Positions 17,444 through 26,609 of a stretch of DNA of 64,000 nt are shown in pieces; position 1 is the first letter of the stretch, and each line of letters opens with the position of its first letter. Position numbers and translations under genes: made by a program. Below the pieces are notes generated by a model. That model saw nothing but the letters and a program-made list of their open reading frames with translations, was not told where the DNA came from and ran no database searches. Source of the stretch: Paramixta manurensis (GTDB taxonomy: Bacteria; Pseudomonadota; Gammaproteobacteria; Enterobacterales; Enterobacteriaceae); NCBI RefSeq assembly GCF_013285385.1, contig NZ_CP054212.1, forward strand, positions 2,108,001 through 2,172,000, in the 5' to 3' direction.

Positions 17444-18454
17444 CTAGTGATAACCATGTTCTGGTTTAACTTTTCCACGGAATACGTAATAGCTCCAGAA
17501 GGTGTACACCAGAATAAACGGGATAATAAACAGCGCGCCAACCAGCATGAATCCCTGACTTTCCGGCGGTGAGGCTGCCGCGCGGAAGCTGATGTCTGGT
17601 GGGATCAGATTGGGCCAAATACTGATGCCTAACCCGCTAAAGCCAAGAAAAATCAGCGCTAATGTGAGGATAAACGGCGCGTAGTGTGCGTTAGGATCCC
17701 ATGAGGTATGCCATAGCCCCCAAGCCACTAACAGAACCAGAATAGGTACCGGCAAAAAGAAAAACAGGTTTGGCAGTGTGAACCAGCGGTCGGCAATCGC
17801 GTGATGGCTGAGCGGCGTCCAGCAACTGACAATCGCCAGCATCACCAATAACGCCAGTAATAAAGGGCGCGCCAGTTTCCGCATGGTTTGCAGCAAATGA
17901 CCTTCGGTTTTAATAATCAGCCAACTACAACCCAGCAAGGCATACGCCACTACTAAGCCTAGCCCGCAAAACAGGCTAAAAGGGCTGATCCAGTCAAAAA
18001 CGCTGCCGACCCACTCACGCCCGCGCACTGGAAAACCATTCAGGAAGGCGCCGAGCACCACGCCTTGGGCAAAAGTGGCAATAAACGAACCGGCGATAAA
18101 GGATTTATCCCAGAACGGGCGATGCGCCGGGGTGGCTTTAAAACGAAACTCAAAGGCGACACCACGGAAAATAAGCCCGATCAACATAATGGTGAGTGGG
18201 ATCGCCAATGCGTCCAGGATCACCGAATAGGCCAATGGAAAGGCGCCAAATAACCCCGCGCCGCCCATCACCAGCCAGGTTTCGTTACCATCCCAAACCG
18301 GCGCCACCGTGTTCATCATCACATCACGATCTTTCCCGTCGCGAACCATGGGATAGAGCAAGCCAATGCCAAGATCGAAGCCATCCATCACCACATACAT
18401 CAGGATGCTGAAGACAATAATAATGAACCAGATAAGAGCAAGATCGATCCCCAT
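17444..18454 (-). CDS. cioB: Cytochrome bd-type quinol oxidase subunit II
   Basis: 336-residue inner-membrane subunit with about eight to nine helices. N-terminal motif MYVVMDGFDLGIGLLYPMV and DGNETWLVMGGAGLFGAFP are CydB/CioB signatures. It pairs with subunit I to make a terminal oxidase reducing oxygen with ubiquinol electrons. The start overlaps the stop of subunit I by one base (TAATG). The symbol cioB is used because subunit I is of the short Q-loop, cyanide-insensitive type; cydB would be the conservative name. Confidence 0.9.
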   Translation of the reverse strand: MGIDLALIWFIIIVFSILMYVVMDGFDLGIGLLYPMVRDGKDRDVMMNTVAPVWDGNETWLVMGGAGLFGAFPLAYSVILDALAIPLTIMLIGLIFRGVAFEFRFKATPAHRPFWDKSFIAGSFIATFAQGVVLGAFLNGFPVRGREWVGSVFDWISPFSLFCGLGLVVAYALLGCSWLIIKTEGHLLQTMRKLARPLLLALLVMLAIVSCWTPLSHHAIADRWFTLPNLFFFLPVPILVLLVAWGLWHTSWDPNAHYAPFILTLALIFLGFSGLGISIWPNLIPPDISFRAAASPPESQGFMLVGALFIIPFILVYTFWSYYVFRGKVKPEHGYH

Positions 18455-19881
18455 TAGCGTGTCCTCTGCGTATTATCGTGGGCGTCATCGGCGGCGGAAA
18501 GCGGACGCGCTGGCGTGCGATGTTCTCCGGGGCCGCCTTCGGGAGCGTGTTCAACATAGGGTTGCGGCCCACGGGCGACCAGCTTGAGTAAATACATTAG
18601 CCCCACGCCAAACACGGAGCCGTACACCACAATAAATGCCAGCAAGCTTAATGACATGTGCAACGTACCGTGGGCGGAAACCGCATCGCGGGTGCGCAGC
18701 AATCCATATACTACCCAAGGCTGGCGGCCGATTTCGGTCGTGAACCAACCGGCGAGGATCGCCAGCAGACCCGACGGCCCCATGACTAATACAAAGCGAT
18801 GAAACAGACGTTGGTCATAGAGACGGTGGCGGAAACGCAGCAGTAGGCTCCACAGTCCGGCGGCGATCATTAATAGGCCCAGCCCAACCATCACGCGGAA
18901 TGACCAGAAAATCACCGTAGAATCAGGGCGATCCTGTGGTGGAAAACTTTTCAATGCCGGAATTTGGCGCGTTAGGCTATGGGTGAGGATCAAGCTGCCA
19001 AGATAGGGCACTTCCAGCGCATATTTGGTTTGCTGCGCGTGCATATCCGGCCAGCCAAACAAGATGAGCGGAGAAGGCTGGCCCGGAACATTGTCCCAGT
19101 GCCCCTCAATGGCGGCGATTTTTGCCGGTTGATGCTCAAGCGTGTTTAAACCGTGCGCATCGCCGATACCGGCCTGAATCGGGGCGACGATCAATGCCAT
19201 CCACATCGCCATTGAGAACATATGCCGAACGGCAGGTGTTTTATTACCGCGTAGTAAATGCCAGGCGCTGGAAGCGCCAACAAAGAAAGCGGTGGCGAGG
19301 AAAGAGGCGGTGGCCATATGTAACAGTCGATACGGGAAGGAGGGGTTAAACACCACTTTGAACCAATCCACCGGCACTAACTGATTATTGACGATCTCAT
19401 ACCCTTGCGGCGTATGCATAAAACTGTTGGAGGCCAAGATCCAGAAGGTGGACATTAAGGTGCCGAGCGCCACCATACAGGTAGAAAAAAAGTGTAGCCC
19501 CGGACCGACCCGGTTCCAGCCAAACATCATGACGCCCAGAAAACCGGCTTCAAGGAAAAAGGCGGTGAGTACCTCATAGGTCAACAGCGGGCCGGTAATA
19601 CTCCCGGCGAAGGCGGAAAATCCGCTCCAGTTAGTGCCGAATTGATAAGCCATTACCAGCCCCGACACCACGCCCATGCCGAAATTAACCGCAAAGACCT
19701 TCAACCAAAAATGGTAAAGATCGCGCCAGGTTTCGTTATGCGTTTTTAGCCACAGCCCTTCCAGCACCATTAAAAAACTAGCCAGTCCGATGGTAATTGC
19801 CGGAAAAATGATATGAAAAGAGACCGTGAACGCGAATTGAATCCTTGCCAGTTCGAATGCGTCTAAACCGAACATAGCCAC
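18454..19881 (-). CDS. cioA: Cytochrome bd-type quinol oxidase subunit I (CIO-type)
   Basis: 475 residues with about nine transmembrane helices. Conserved elements: N-terminal ARIQFAFTVSFHIIFPAITIG with the haem b595 His, the central GLNTLEHQPAKIAAIEGHWD, and GRQPWVVYGLLRTRDAVS. The protein lacks the long Q-loop insert of E. coli CydA, which puts it with the CIO type known for low cyanide sensitivity. That functional trait is inferred from family membership. GAGG precedes the ATG. First gene of a three-gene operon divergent from astC. Confidence 0.92.
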   Translation of the reverse strand: MAMFGLDAFELARIQFAFTVSFHIIFPAITIGLASFLMVLEGLWLKTHNETWRDLYHFWLKVFAVNFGMGVVSGLVMAYQFGTNWSGFSAFAGSITGPLLTYEVLTAFFLEAGFLGVMMFGWNRVGPGLHFFSTCMVALGTLMSTFWILASNSFMHTPQGYEIVNNQLVPVDWFKVVFNPSFPYRLLHMATASFLATAFFVGASSAWHLLRGNKTPAVRHMFSMAMWMALIVAPIQAGIGDAHGLNTLEHQPAKIAAIEGHWDNVPGQPSPLILFGWPDMHAQQTKYALEVPYLGSLILTHSLTRQIPALKSFPPQDRPDSTVIFWSFRVMVGLGLLMIAAGLWSLLLRFRHRLYDQRLFHRFVLVMGPSGLLAILAGWFTTEIGRQPWVVYGLLRTRDAVSAHGTLHMSLSLLAFIVVYGSVFGVGLMYLLKLVARGPQPYVEHAPEGGPGEHRTPARPLSAADDAHDNTQRTR

Positions 19882-20039
19882 CTCGATATTGTCATTGTGA
19901 AGCTTCCAAAAAAAGAACCGGTGTATCTGGCAGGTAAGCAGACATCACAAGTGTAGAAGAGGCTTTAGTGAAACACAGAAAATAAGACTATAACAGGCAC
20001 AGTAAATTAAAATAAATCTATAACAGAAGAATCCTGCCA

Positions 20040-20056
20040 CGCACTGGTTTGGTGCG
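20040..20056 (+). promoter_or_regulatory. NtrC enhancer site upstream of astC
   Basis: The 17-base palindrome CGCACTGGTTTGGTGCG fits the NtrC site pattern (TGCACC-N4-TGGTGCA) at all but the outer bases and one inner base. It lies about 245 bases upstream of the sigma-54 promoter, a normal enhancer distance. It supports nitrogen-limitation control of the ast operon. Confidence 0.7.
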
Positions 20057-20191
20057 TAAACGCCCGCTTCATGTGCAATACGGCGCTAAAAGTAAAACCA
20101 AATCCCACCGGCGATCACAAAAGCAATATTTTATTCCGCCATTGCATAATTGTGCTTTTTTATGTTCGGCAAATAAGGCTTTATCAGACAT

Positions 20192-20223
20192 TTATTCACT
20201 TTTTATGCATTAAATGTGAATAA
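20192..20223. promoter_or_regulatory. Inverted repeat in the cioA-astC gap, possible ArgR/other operator
   Basis: TTATTCAC (20192-20199) and GTGAATAA (20216-20223) are exact inverted copies 16 bases apart in an AT-rich stretch. The TGAAT/ATTCA cores are those of ArgR boxes, and ArgR activates ast in enterics, but the spacing is not that of a single ArgR box. Confidence 0.4.
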
Positions 20224-20285
20224 GGATAGGTGGTAACTCTTTGAAAATAGGTGATGGAGATCGATTTATGCATTTTTGCCTCTGG

Positions 20286-20302
20286 CTGGCACGATGTCTG
20301 CA
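20286..20302 (+). promoter_or_regulatory. Sigma-54 promoter of the ast operon
   Basis: CTGGCACGATGTCTGCA carries the -24 GG (20288-20289) and -12 GC (20300-20301) exactly ten bases apart and differs from the consensus TGGCACG-N4-TTGC at one base. Transcription would start near 20313, about 75 bases before astC. Confidence 0.8.
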
Positions 20303-20387
20303 CTCTACAGTAGAGCTGCGATGATTCATTTCATTAACATAATTTAAACTTTTCATTCACCCCGCAAGGTGAATCAGTGAGGCCGCT

Positions 20388-21608
20388 ATGCAACAGTCAG
20401 TTTCTCGTCAGGATTTTGATCAGTGGATGGTTCCTGTGTATTTACCGGCCAGTTTCGTCCCGGTTAGAGCGGAAGGCTCGACGCTGTGGGATCAAAATAA
20501 TAAAGATTATATCGACTTTGCGGGCGGTATTGCGGTTAACGCGCTGGGCCACGCGCACCCGGATTTACAGCAGGCGCTGCAACAACAAGCCGCACGACTG
20601 TGGCATACCGGTAATGGTTATACCAATGAACCCATCTTACGTTTAGCGAAACAACTCATTGATGCGACCTTTGCAGAGCGGGTGTTCTTCTGTAACTCCG
20701 GCGCAGAGGCCAATGAGGCCGCGCTCAAACTGGCGCGTAAATATGCGCATGACCACGGTGGCCCGCAAAAAAGCGGGATTGTTGCCTTTAATAACGCGTT
20801 TCATGGCCGCACGCTGTTTACCGTTTCGGCTGGTGGACAGCCTGCTTATTCGAAAGATTTCGCCCCATTGCCCGGCGAGATCCAACACGCGGTGTTCAAC
20901 GATCTGGAATCGGCGGCGGCGTTAATTAATGACCAAACCTGCGCGGTAATCGTCGAACCGATTCAGGGCGAAGGCGGAGTGGTTCCTGCTGAGCCTGCCT
21001 TTCTACGCGGATTACGCGAGCTATGCGATCGCCATAATGCACTGCTGATTTTTGATGAAGTGCAGACTGGCGTAGGCCGCACCGGTTCGTTGTATGCCTA
21101 TATGCATTACGGCGTCACACCGGATGTGTTATCAACGGCGAAAGCGCTCGGCGGCGGCTTCCCGATTGGCGCGATGCTGACCACGGATAAATTCGCCGCA
21201 TCGATGGGCGTCGGCACGCACGGCACCACCTATGGCGGTAACCCGCTGGCAGGCGCAGTGGCGGGTAAAGTTATGGAGTTAATCAACCGCTCGGATGTGA
21301 TGGATGGCGTAGGTTTGCGTCACCGCTGGTTTATCGATGGGCTAAATGCCATCAACCAGCGTCTGCATCTGTTTAAAGAAATTCGCGGTTTAGGGCTACT
21401 GATTGGTTGCGTGCTGAATGAAGACTTTAGCGGCAAGGCGAAACAGTTCAACTTAGCGGCGGCGGAGCACGGGCTGATGGTGTTGATTGCCGGTGCGAAT
21501 GTGGTGCGTTTCGCCCCTTCATTAGTGATTAGCGAGCAAGAAGTAAAAGAGGGGCTGGCGCGCTTTGAACGGGCATGCGAAGTGGTGGTGAGGGGTGCGC
21601 AGGTATGA
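20388..21608 (+). CDS. astC: Succinylornithine transaminase
   Basis: 406-residue PLP-dependent class III aminotransferase; third step of the arginine succinyltransferase (AST) pathway, converting N2-succinylornithine and 2-oxoglutarate to succinylglutamate semialdehyde and glutamate. Signatures: FFCNSGAEANEAALKLARKYA, IVEPIQGEGGVVPA, LIFDEVQTGVGRTG and the PLP lysine in STAKALGGGFPIGAM. It is related to ArgD, but position and the downstream genes fix it as AstC. Its stop overlaps the astA start. Confidence 0.97.
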   Translation: MQQSVSRQDFDQWMVPVYLPASFVPVRAEGSTLWDQNNKDYIDFAGGIAVNALGHAHPDLQQALQQQAARLWHTGNGYTNEPILRLAKQLIDATFAERVFFCNSGAEANEAALKLARKYAHDHGGPQKSGIVAFNNAFHGRTLFTVSAGGQPAYSKDFAPLPGEIQHAVFNDLESAAALINDQTCAVIVEPIQGEGGVVPAEPAFLRGLRELCDRHNALLIFDEVQTGVGRTGSLYAYMHYGVTPDVLSTAKALGGGFPIGAMLTTDKFAASMGVGTHGTTYGGNPLAGAVAGKVMELINRSDVMDGVGLRHRWFIDGLNAINQRLHLFKEIRGLGLLIGCVLNEDFSGKAKQFNLAAAEHGLMVLIAGANVVRFAPSLVISEQEVKEGLARFERACEVVVRGAQV

Positions 21609-22639
21609 TGTTTATTCGTCCCATTGAACGTGACGATTTACCGCAACTGCTGGCGTTGGCGGGGAAAACCGGTGGCGGTATGACGTCACTCCCGGTTGAC
21701 CATAACACGTTGTCGGCGCGTATCGAACGCTCAATCCAAACCTGGCAGGATGCCTTGCCGCGTGCGGAGCAGGGATATGTTTTTGTGCTGGCCGATGGTG
21801 ACAGCGGAAAAGCGGTGGGGATTTGCGCTATTGAGGTTGCCGTGGGGCTACAAGACCCGTGGTACAACTTCCGCGTCGGCACGCAGGTTCATGCTTCGAA
21901 AGAGCTGAATGTCTATAACAATTTACCGATTCTTTCGCTGAGTAATGACCACACCGGTAGCAGTGAACTCTGTTCGCTGTTCCTCGACCCGGATTATCGC
22001 GACGGTAAGAACGGTTATCTGCTTTCGAAATCACGCTTCTTATTTATGGCGGCCTTCCGTTCGCGTTTTATGCAAAAAGTGGTGGCGGAAATGCGTGGCG
22101 TGAGTGATGAAAATGGTCGCTCACCATTTTGGGACAGTGTCGGTAGCCGCTTTTTTTCAATGGATTTCACGGAGGCGGATTTTCTGAGTGGCACCGGTCA
22201 AAAGGCGTTTATTGCCGAACTGATGCCGAAGCATCCGTTGTATATCGATTATTTGTCGCCTGAAGCGCAGGCGGTTATCGGGCAGGTTCATCCACATACC
22301 GCGCCGGCGCGTGCGGTACTGGAAGCGGAAGGTTTTCGCTATCAAAACTATATCGACATTTTCGACGGCGGGCCGACACTGGAGTGCGATATTGACCGAG
22401 TCCGTGCAATTCGTAAAAGCCGCTCCATTCCGGTTGAAGTCGGTGAGCCGGCGGGGGAAGAGCTGCCGCTCTGTCTGGTGAGTAACGATAATTACCACCA
22501 TTTTCGCGTCATGTTACTGCCTGCCGACCCGCATGCGTCTACCTTAACGGTCAGTCCGGCCGTCGCTGAAATAATGAAATGCCAGGCGGGCGATCATCTC
22601 CGTGTGGTGAAACTCTGTGTTGAGGAGAAAAAAGCATGA
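21605..22639 (+). CDS. astA: Arginine N-succinyltransferase
   Basis: 344 residues; first enzyme of the AST pathway, transferring succinyl from succinyl-CoA to the alpha-amino group of arginine. Signatures: AGKTGGGMTSLP, VGLQDPWYNFRVG, ASKELNVYNNLP, SNDHTGSSELCSLFLDP and DIFDGGPTLECDIDRVRAI. The ATG at 21605 overlaps the astC stop (ATGATG); this gives the family length and the usual MMFIRPIER start. Confidence 0.97.
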   Translation: MMFIRPIERDDLPQLLALAGKTGGGMTSLPVDHNTLSARIERSIQTWQDALPRAEQGYVFVLADGDSGKAVGICAIEVAVGLQDPWYNFRVGTQVHASKELNVYNNLPILSLSNDHTGSSELCSLFLDPDYRDGKNGYLLSKSRFLFMAAFRSRFMQKVVAEMRGVSDENGRSPFWDSVGSRFFSMDFTEADFLSGTGQKAFIAELMPKHPLYIDYLSPEAQAVIGQVHPHTAPARAVLEAEGFRYQNYIDIFDGGPTLECDIDRVRAIRKSRSIPVEVGEPAGEELPLCLVSNDNYHHFRVMLLPADPHASTLTVSPAVAEIMKCQAGDHLRVVKLCVEEKKA

Positions 22640-24105
22640 CGCACTGTATTAACGGCCAGTGGCTAGTCGGTCATGGCGAAGCGATAACCAAAACCGATCC
22701 GGTCGACGGTACGCTACTGTGGCAGGGGCAAGCGGCTGATGAAGCGCAAGTTGGCGCGGCCTGCGACGCGGCGCGTAATGCGTTTCCCGCCTGGGCCCGG
22801 CAGCCGTTTGCGGCGCGTCAGGCGCTGGTAGAGGCCTTCGCGGCGCGGTTGGAAGCCCAGAAAGTGGATCTGGCGGAGACTATCGCCCAGGAGACCGGTA
22901 AACCTCGTTGGGAAGCCTTAACTGAAGTACAGGCGATGATCAATAAAGCCGCGATTTCGGTCAAAGCCTGGCACAGCCGTACCGGTGAACAGCGTAGTGA
23001 AGAGAGCGCGTTGCGCCATCGGCCGCATGGTGTGATGGCCGTGTTTGGCCCTTATAACTTCCCCGGACATTTACCCAATGGGCATATTATTCCCGCGCTG
23101 TTGGCGGGGAATTGCGTGGTGTTTAAACCGAGCGAGCTGACGCCGCTAACTGCAGAAAAGACCGTGCAGATCTGGCTGGATGCCGGGCTGCCCGTCGGGG
23201 TGCTGAACTTGATTCAGGGCGGGCGCGCAACCGGTCAGGCGTTGTCGCACGCCACACAAATTGATGGCGTACTGTTTACCGGTAGTGCGAACACCGGGTA
23301 TCAGCTACATCGCCAGTTCGCCGGGCAGCCAGAGAAAATGCTGGCGTTGGAGATGGGTGGCAATAATGCTCTGATTGTTGAAGACCCGGATGATATTGAT
23401 GCGGCGGTGAACCTTGCTATTCAATCGGCATTTATTACCGCCGGGCAGCGTTGTACCTGCGCACGGCGTATGCTGGTGAAACGTGGCAAAGCGGGCGATG
23501 CGTTCCTCGCGCGGCTGGTCGAGGTGGCCGATAAATTACGCGTTGGCCGCTGGAATGATGAGCCCGCGCCTTTTATGGGCAGTGTCATTTCGCTTAGCGC
23601 GGCAGAACATATCTGGCAGGCGTGGCAACAACATGTTGACGCGGGCGCCACGGTATTGTTGCCGATGCGTTGGCCGCAGCGCGATAGTGCCATCCTGACG
23701 CCCGGTATTGTAGATGTTACGGCGCTGACCGCGGTGGCGGATGAAGAGGTGTTTGGCCCGCTATTAACCGTGATCCGCTACGATGACTACTCGCAAGCGA
23801 TTGCCATCGCGAATCGCACGCGGTACGGGCTCTCTTGCGGGCTGATTTCACCGCAGCGCGAAAAGTTCGACCAGCTATTAATTGAGGCGCGCGCCGGGAT
23901 TGTGAACTGGAATAAGCCATTAACCGGGGCTGCCAGCAATGCGCCGTTTGGCGGTATTGGCGCTTCAGGGAATCATCGTGCCAGTGCATGGTATGCGGCG
24001 GATTACTGCGCCTGGCCGATGGCCTCGCTGACCAGCGCGGATCTGACACTACCGGCGACGTTATCGCCAGGGTTGGATTTTTCATCACCCGGAGAGTCGA
24101 TATGA
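22636..24105 (+). CDS. astD: Succinylglutamate semialdehyde dehydrogenase
   Basis: 489-residue NAD-dependent aldehyde dehydrogenase; fourth step of the AST pathway, oxidising succinylglutamate semialdehyde to succinylglutamate. Motifs: VFGPYNFPGHLPNGHI, LFTGSANTGYQLH, the glutamate in LALEMGGNNALI and the catalytic Cys in GQRCTCARRML. The start overlaps the astA stop by four bases and the stop overlaps the astB start. Confidence 0.97.
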   Translation: MTHCINGQWLVGHGEAITKTDPVDGTLLWQGQAADEAQVGAACDAARNAFPAWARQPFAARQALVEAFAARLEAQKVDLAETIAQETGKPRWEALTEVQAMINKAAISVKAWHSRTGEQRSEESALRHRPHGVMAVFGPYNFPGHLPNGHIIPALLAGNCVVFKPSELTPLTAEKTVQIWLDAGLPVGVLNLIQGGRATGQALSHATQIDGVLFTGSANTGYQLHRQFAGQPEKMLALEMGGNNALIVEDPDDIDAAVNLAIQSAFITAGQRCTCARRMLVKRGKAGDAFLARLVEVADKLRVGRWNDEPAPFMGSVISLSAAEHIWQAWQQHVDAGATVLLPMRWPQRDSAILTPGIVDVTALTAVADEEVFGPLLTVIRYDDYSQAIAIANRTRYGLSCGLISPQREKFDQLLIEARAGIVNWNKPLTGAASNAPFGGIGASGNHRASAWYAADYCAWPMASLTSADLTLPATLSPGLDFSSPGESI

Positions 24106-25430
24106 AAGCCCGTGAAGTCAATTTTGATGGATTAGTGGGCTTAACGCATCACTACGCCGGTTTGTCTTTCGGCAATGAAGCCTCTACCCGCAACCAGCAT
24201 CAGCTCTCCAACCCGAAACTGGCGGCGAAGCAGGGGCTGCTAAAAATGAAAGCGCTGGCGGATTTAGGTTTCGCGCAAGGCATTATTCCGCCCCATGAGC
24301 GGCCCAATATTGCCGCGCTGCGGCAACTCGGTTTTAGCGGGAGTGATGCGCAGGTGTTAGCCAGCGCCGCGAAGCATGCGCCGCAGTTACTTTCGGCGGC
24401 GAGCTCCGCTTCGGCGATGTGGGTTGCGAACGCCGCGACAGTAGCGCCTTCGGCCGATAGCGCTGATGGCAAGGTGCACTTCACCGTCGCCAATCTCAAT
24501 AATAAATTCCATCGCGCGATGGAGGCGCCGACCACGGCGGCATTATTGCGGGCGATATTTGGTGATAAAGCGCGCTTCACTGTGCATGATGCGCTACCGC
24601 AGGTGGCGTTATTTGGCGATGAAGGCGCGGCTAACCATAACCGTTTTGGCGCTGATTATGGCGAGCCGGGCGTGCAGCTTTTTGTTTATGGTCGTGAAGA
24701 GGCGGCAGCCGGGCGAATACCGAGCCGCTATCCGGCACGGCAAACGCGCGAAGCCAGTGAGGCGGTGGCGCGTTTGCATCAACTTGATCCTACGCGCACA
24801 CTGTTTGCTCAGCAAAACCCGCATGTGATTGACCAGGGTGTGTTTCATAATGATGTAATTGCGGTCAGTAACCAACAGGTTCTGTTTTGCCACCAGCATG
24901 CTTTTTTAAATCAACCGGAGGTGTTGGCGGCACTGCGCGAAAAGGTGCGCGGCTTTACCACGATTGAGGTTCCAGAGGCCCGCGTTTCGGTCAGTGATGC
25001 GGTCACCACCTATTTGTTTAATAGCCAGTTACTGAGCCGTGATGATGGCAAGATGCTATTAGTGTTGCCAGAAGAGGCGCGTCGTCATCCCGGCGTGTGG
25101 CAATATCTGTGTGAACAGGTGGAGAGCGACAGTCCGATTAGCGAGCTAAAGGTGTTCGATCTGCGTGAAAGTATGTGTAATGGCGGCGGTCCGGCCTGTC
25201 TGCGCCTACGCGTAGCGTTGACGGCGCAAGAACAAGCGGCAGTGAACCCGGCGGTAATGATGAATGATACGCTATTCGCCGCCTTGAACCGTTGGGTTGA
25301 TCGTTACTATCGCGACCGCCTGTCGCAGGCCGATCTTGCCGACCCTCAGTTGTTACAAGAAGGGCGCGAAGCGCTGGATGAACTGACGCGTCTGCTAAAC
25401 TTAGGCAATGTTTATTCATTCCAGCACTAG
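24102..25430 (+). CDS. astB: N-succinylarginine dihydrolase
   Basis: 442-residue guanidine-modifying enzyme; second step of the AST pathway, releasing two ammonia and CO2 from succinylarginine to give succinylornithine. Features: N-terminal NFDGLVGLTHHYAGLSFGN, NPHVIDQGVFHNDV with a catalytic His, and the C-terminal nucleophile in CNGGGPACLRLRVAL. The ATG at 24102 overlaps the astD stop and matches the family start MKAREVNFDG. Full length. Confidence 0.97.
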   Translation: MKAREVNFDGLVGLTHHYAGLSFGNEASTRNQHQLSNPKLAAKQGLLKMKALADLGFAQGIIPPHERPNIAALRQLGFSGSDAQVLASAAKHAPQLLSAASSASAMWVANAATVAPSADSADGKVHFTVANLNNKFHRAMEAPTTAALLRAIFGDKARFTVHDALPQVALFGDEGAANHNRFGADYGEPGVQLFVYGREEAAAGRIPSRYPARQTREASEAVARLHQLDPTRTLFAQQNPHVIDQGVFHNDVIAVSNQQVLFCHQHAFLNQPEVLAALREKVRGFTTIEVPEARVSVSDAVTTYLFNSQLLSRDDGKMLLVLPEEARRHPGVWQYLCEQVESDSPISELKVFDLRESMCNGGGPACLRLRVALTAQEQAAVNPAVMMNDTLFAALNRWVDRYYRDRLSQADLADPQLLQEGREALDELTRLLNLGNVYSFQH

Positions 25431-25519
25431 CCACGGATGTTTTTTACCCGGCGACGGCGAGCATTATTGGCCGTCGTCGCGACAAGGAGGAATGATCCAT
25501 CGAAGGAGTAGAGACAACA

Positions 25520-26515
25520 ATGCGGGATTTTTTGCAGCAAACCCTGGACGGTAATCGCCCGGTAATATCGTCTGGTCGGAATACACACTTGAGTTGGCAA
25601 TGGCACGACGACGGCATTCTGGAACTGACGCCGCATCAAAGCACCAGCATGGCGCTGGTGGTGTCGGCGGGCATTCATGGTAATGAAACCGCGCCGGTCG
25701 AAATACTCAATGCGCTAACCACTTCTTTACTCAATGGTGAAAAGCCATTGATGCCGCGTTTATTACTTATCTTAGGTAACCCGCCCGCGCTACGTGCCGG
25801 CAAGCGTTATGTACGTTGCGACGTTAACCGCCTGTTTGGCGGGCGCTGGCAGCAGTATGAAGACACCTCCGAAGCGCGCCGCGCCTGGCGTCTTGAGCAG
25901 GCGATGGAAAACTTTTATCAGGCCGGGAATAACGAAGAGGTGCGTTGGCATCTCGATCTGCATACCGCCATTCGCGGTTCTTATCATCCACGTTTCGGCG
26001 TATTGCCACTGAACCAACGTCCGTGGCCGGAGGATTTTTTAGGCTGGATGGCCGCTGCGGGTCTGGAGGCGTTGGTTTTCCACCGCGCGCCGGGCGGCAC
26101 ATTTACGCATTATAGCTGTGAGCATTTTGGTGCCTTGAGTTGTACCCTTGAGCTCGGTAAAGCGCAGCCCTTTGGGGAAAATGATTTAACGCAATTTTCC
26201 GCCGCGCGTAATGCGCTGGCCGCGTTGCTGTTTGGCGAGCCGTTGCCGGAAAGCGGTGAAACCCCACGTCGCTATCGCGTTTCACAACAAATTACCCGTA
26301 CCAACGAGCATTTCACGCTGCATATGAGCGCGGAAACGCTCAACTTTACCGCTTTTCCCCAGGGGACATTATTGGCGGAAGCGGGTGATAAGCGTTATTA
26401 CGTGCAGCAGGCACGTGAATATGTGCTGTTTCCCAATCCGAACGTGGCGCCCGGATTGCGCGCGGGTTTAATGCTGGTGGAGGATAATCAGCACAATGAA
26501 GTGGCGGGAAATTAA
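25520..26515 (+). CDS. astE: Succinylglutamate desuccinylase
   Basis: 331-residue zinc hydrolase of the AstE/aspartoacylase family; last AST step, splitting succinylglutamate to succinate and glutamate. Zinc motif SAGIHGNETAPVE near residue 55 and the WHLDLHTAIRGS His motif near 145 are present. In E. coli astE overlaps astB, but here an 89-base spacer separates them, and the gene has its own ribosome site (AAGGAGTAGAGACAACA). Still likely the last gene of the operon. Confidence 0.96.
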   Translation: MRDFLQQTLDGNRPVISSGRNTHLSWQWHDDGILELTPHQSTSMALVVSAGIHGNETAPVEILNALTTSLLNGEKPLMPRLLLILGNPPALRAGKRYVRCDVNRLFGGRWQQYEDTSEARRAWRLEQAMENFYQAGNNEEVRWHLDLHTAIRGSYHPRFGVLPLNQRPWPEDFLGWMAAAGLEALVFHRAPGGTFTHYSCEHFGALSCTLELGKAQPFGENDLTQFSAARNALAALLFGEPLPESGETPRRYRVSQQITRTNEHFTLHMSAETLNFTAFPQGTLLAEAGDKRYYVQQAREYVLFPNPNVAPGLRAGLMLVEDNQHNEVAGN

Positions 26516-26531
26516 CCCGCTGTTAGTTGAG

Positions 26532-26571
26532 TGGCTAATTACAGCGCATCAGGAAGATGCTAAGTTAGCCA
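26532..26571. terminator. Stem-loop after astE
   Basis: TGGCTAA (26532-26538) pairs with TTAGCCA (26565-26571), with an inner GCATC/GATGC stem. No U-tract follows on the plus strand. It probably marks the end of the ast transcript and is the left boundary of the AT-rich accessory patch. Confidence 0.4.
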
Positions 26572-26609
26572 TTCAATGATGGAGAGTTTATCATTACTAA
26601 AGGGATTTT

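Noticed and set aside
20071..20095. Second NtrC-like site (TGTGCA...GGCGC) downstream of the first
   Set aside because: Only one half resembles the consensus; not strong enough to list.
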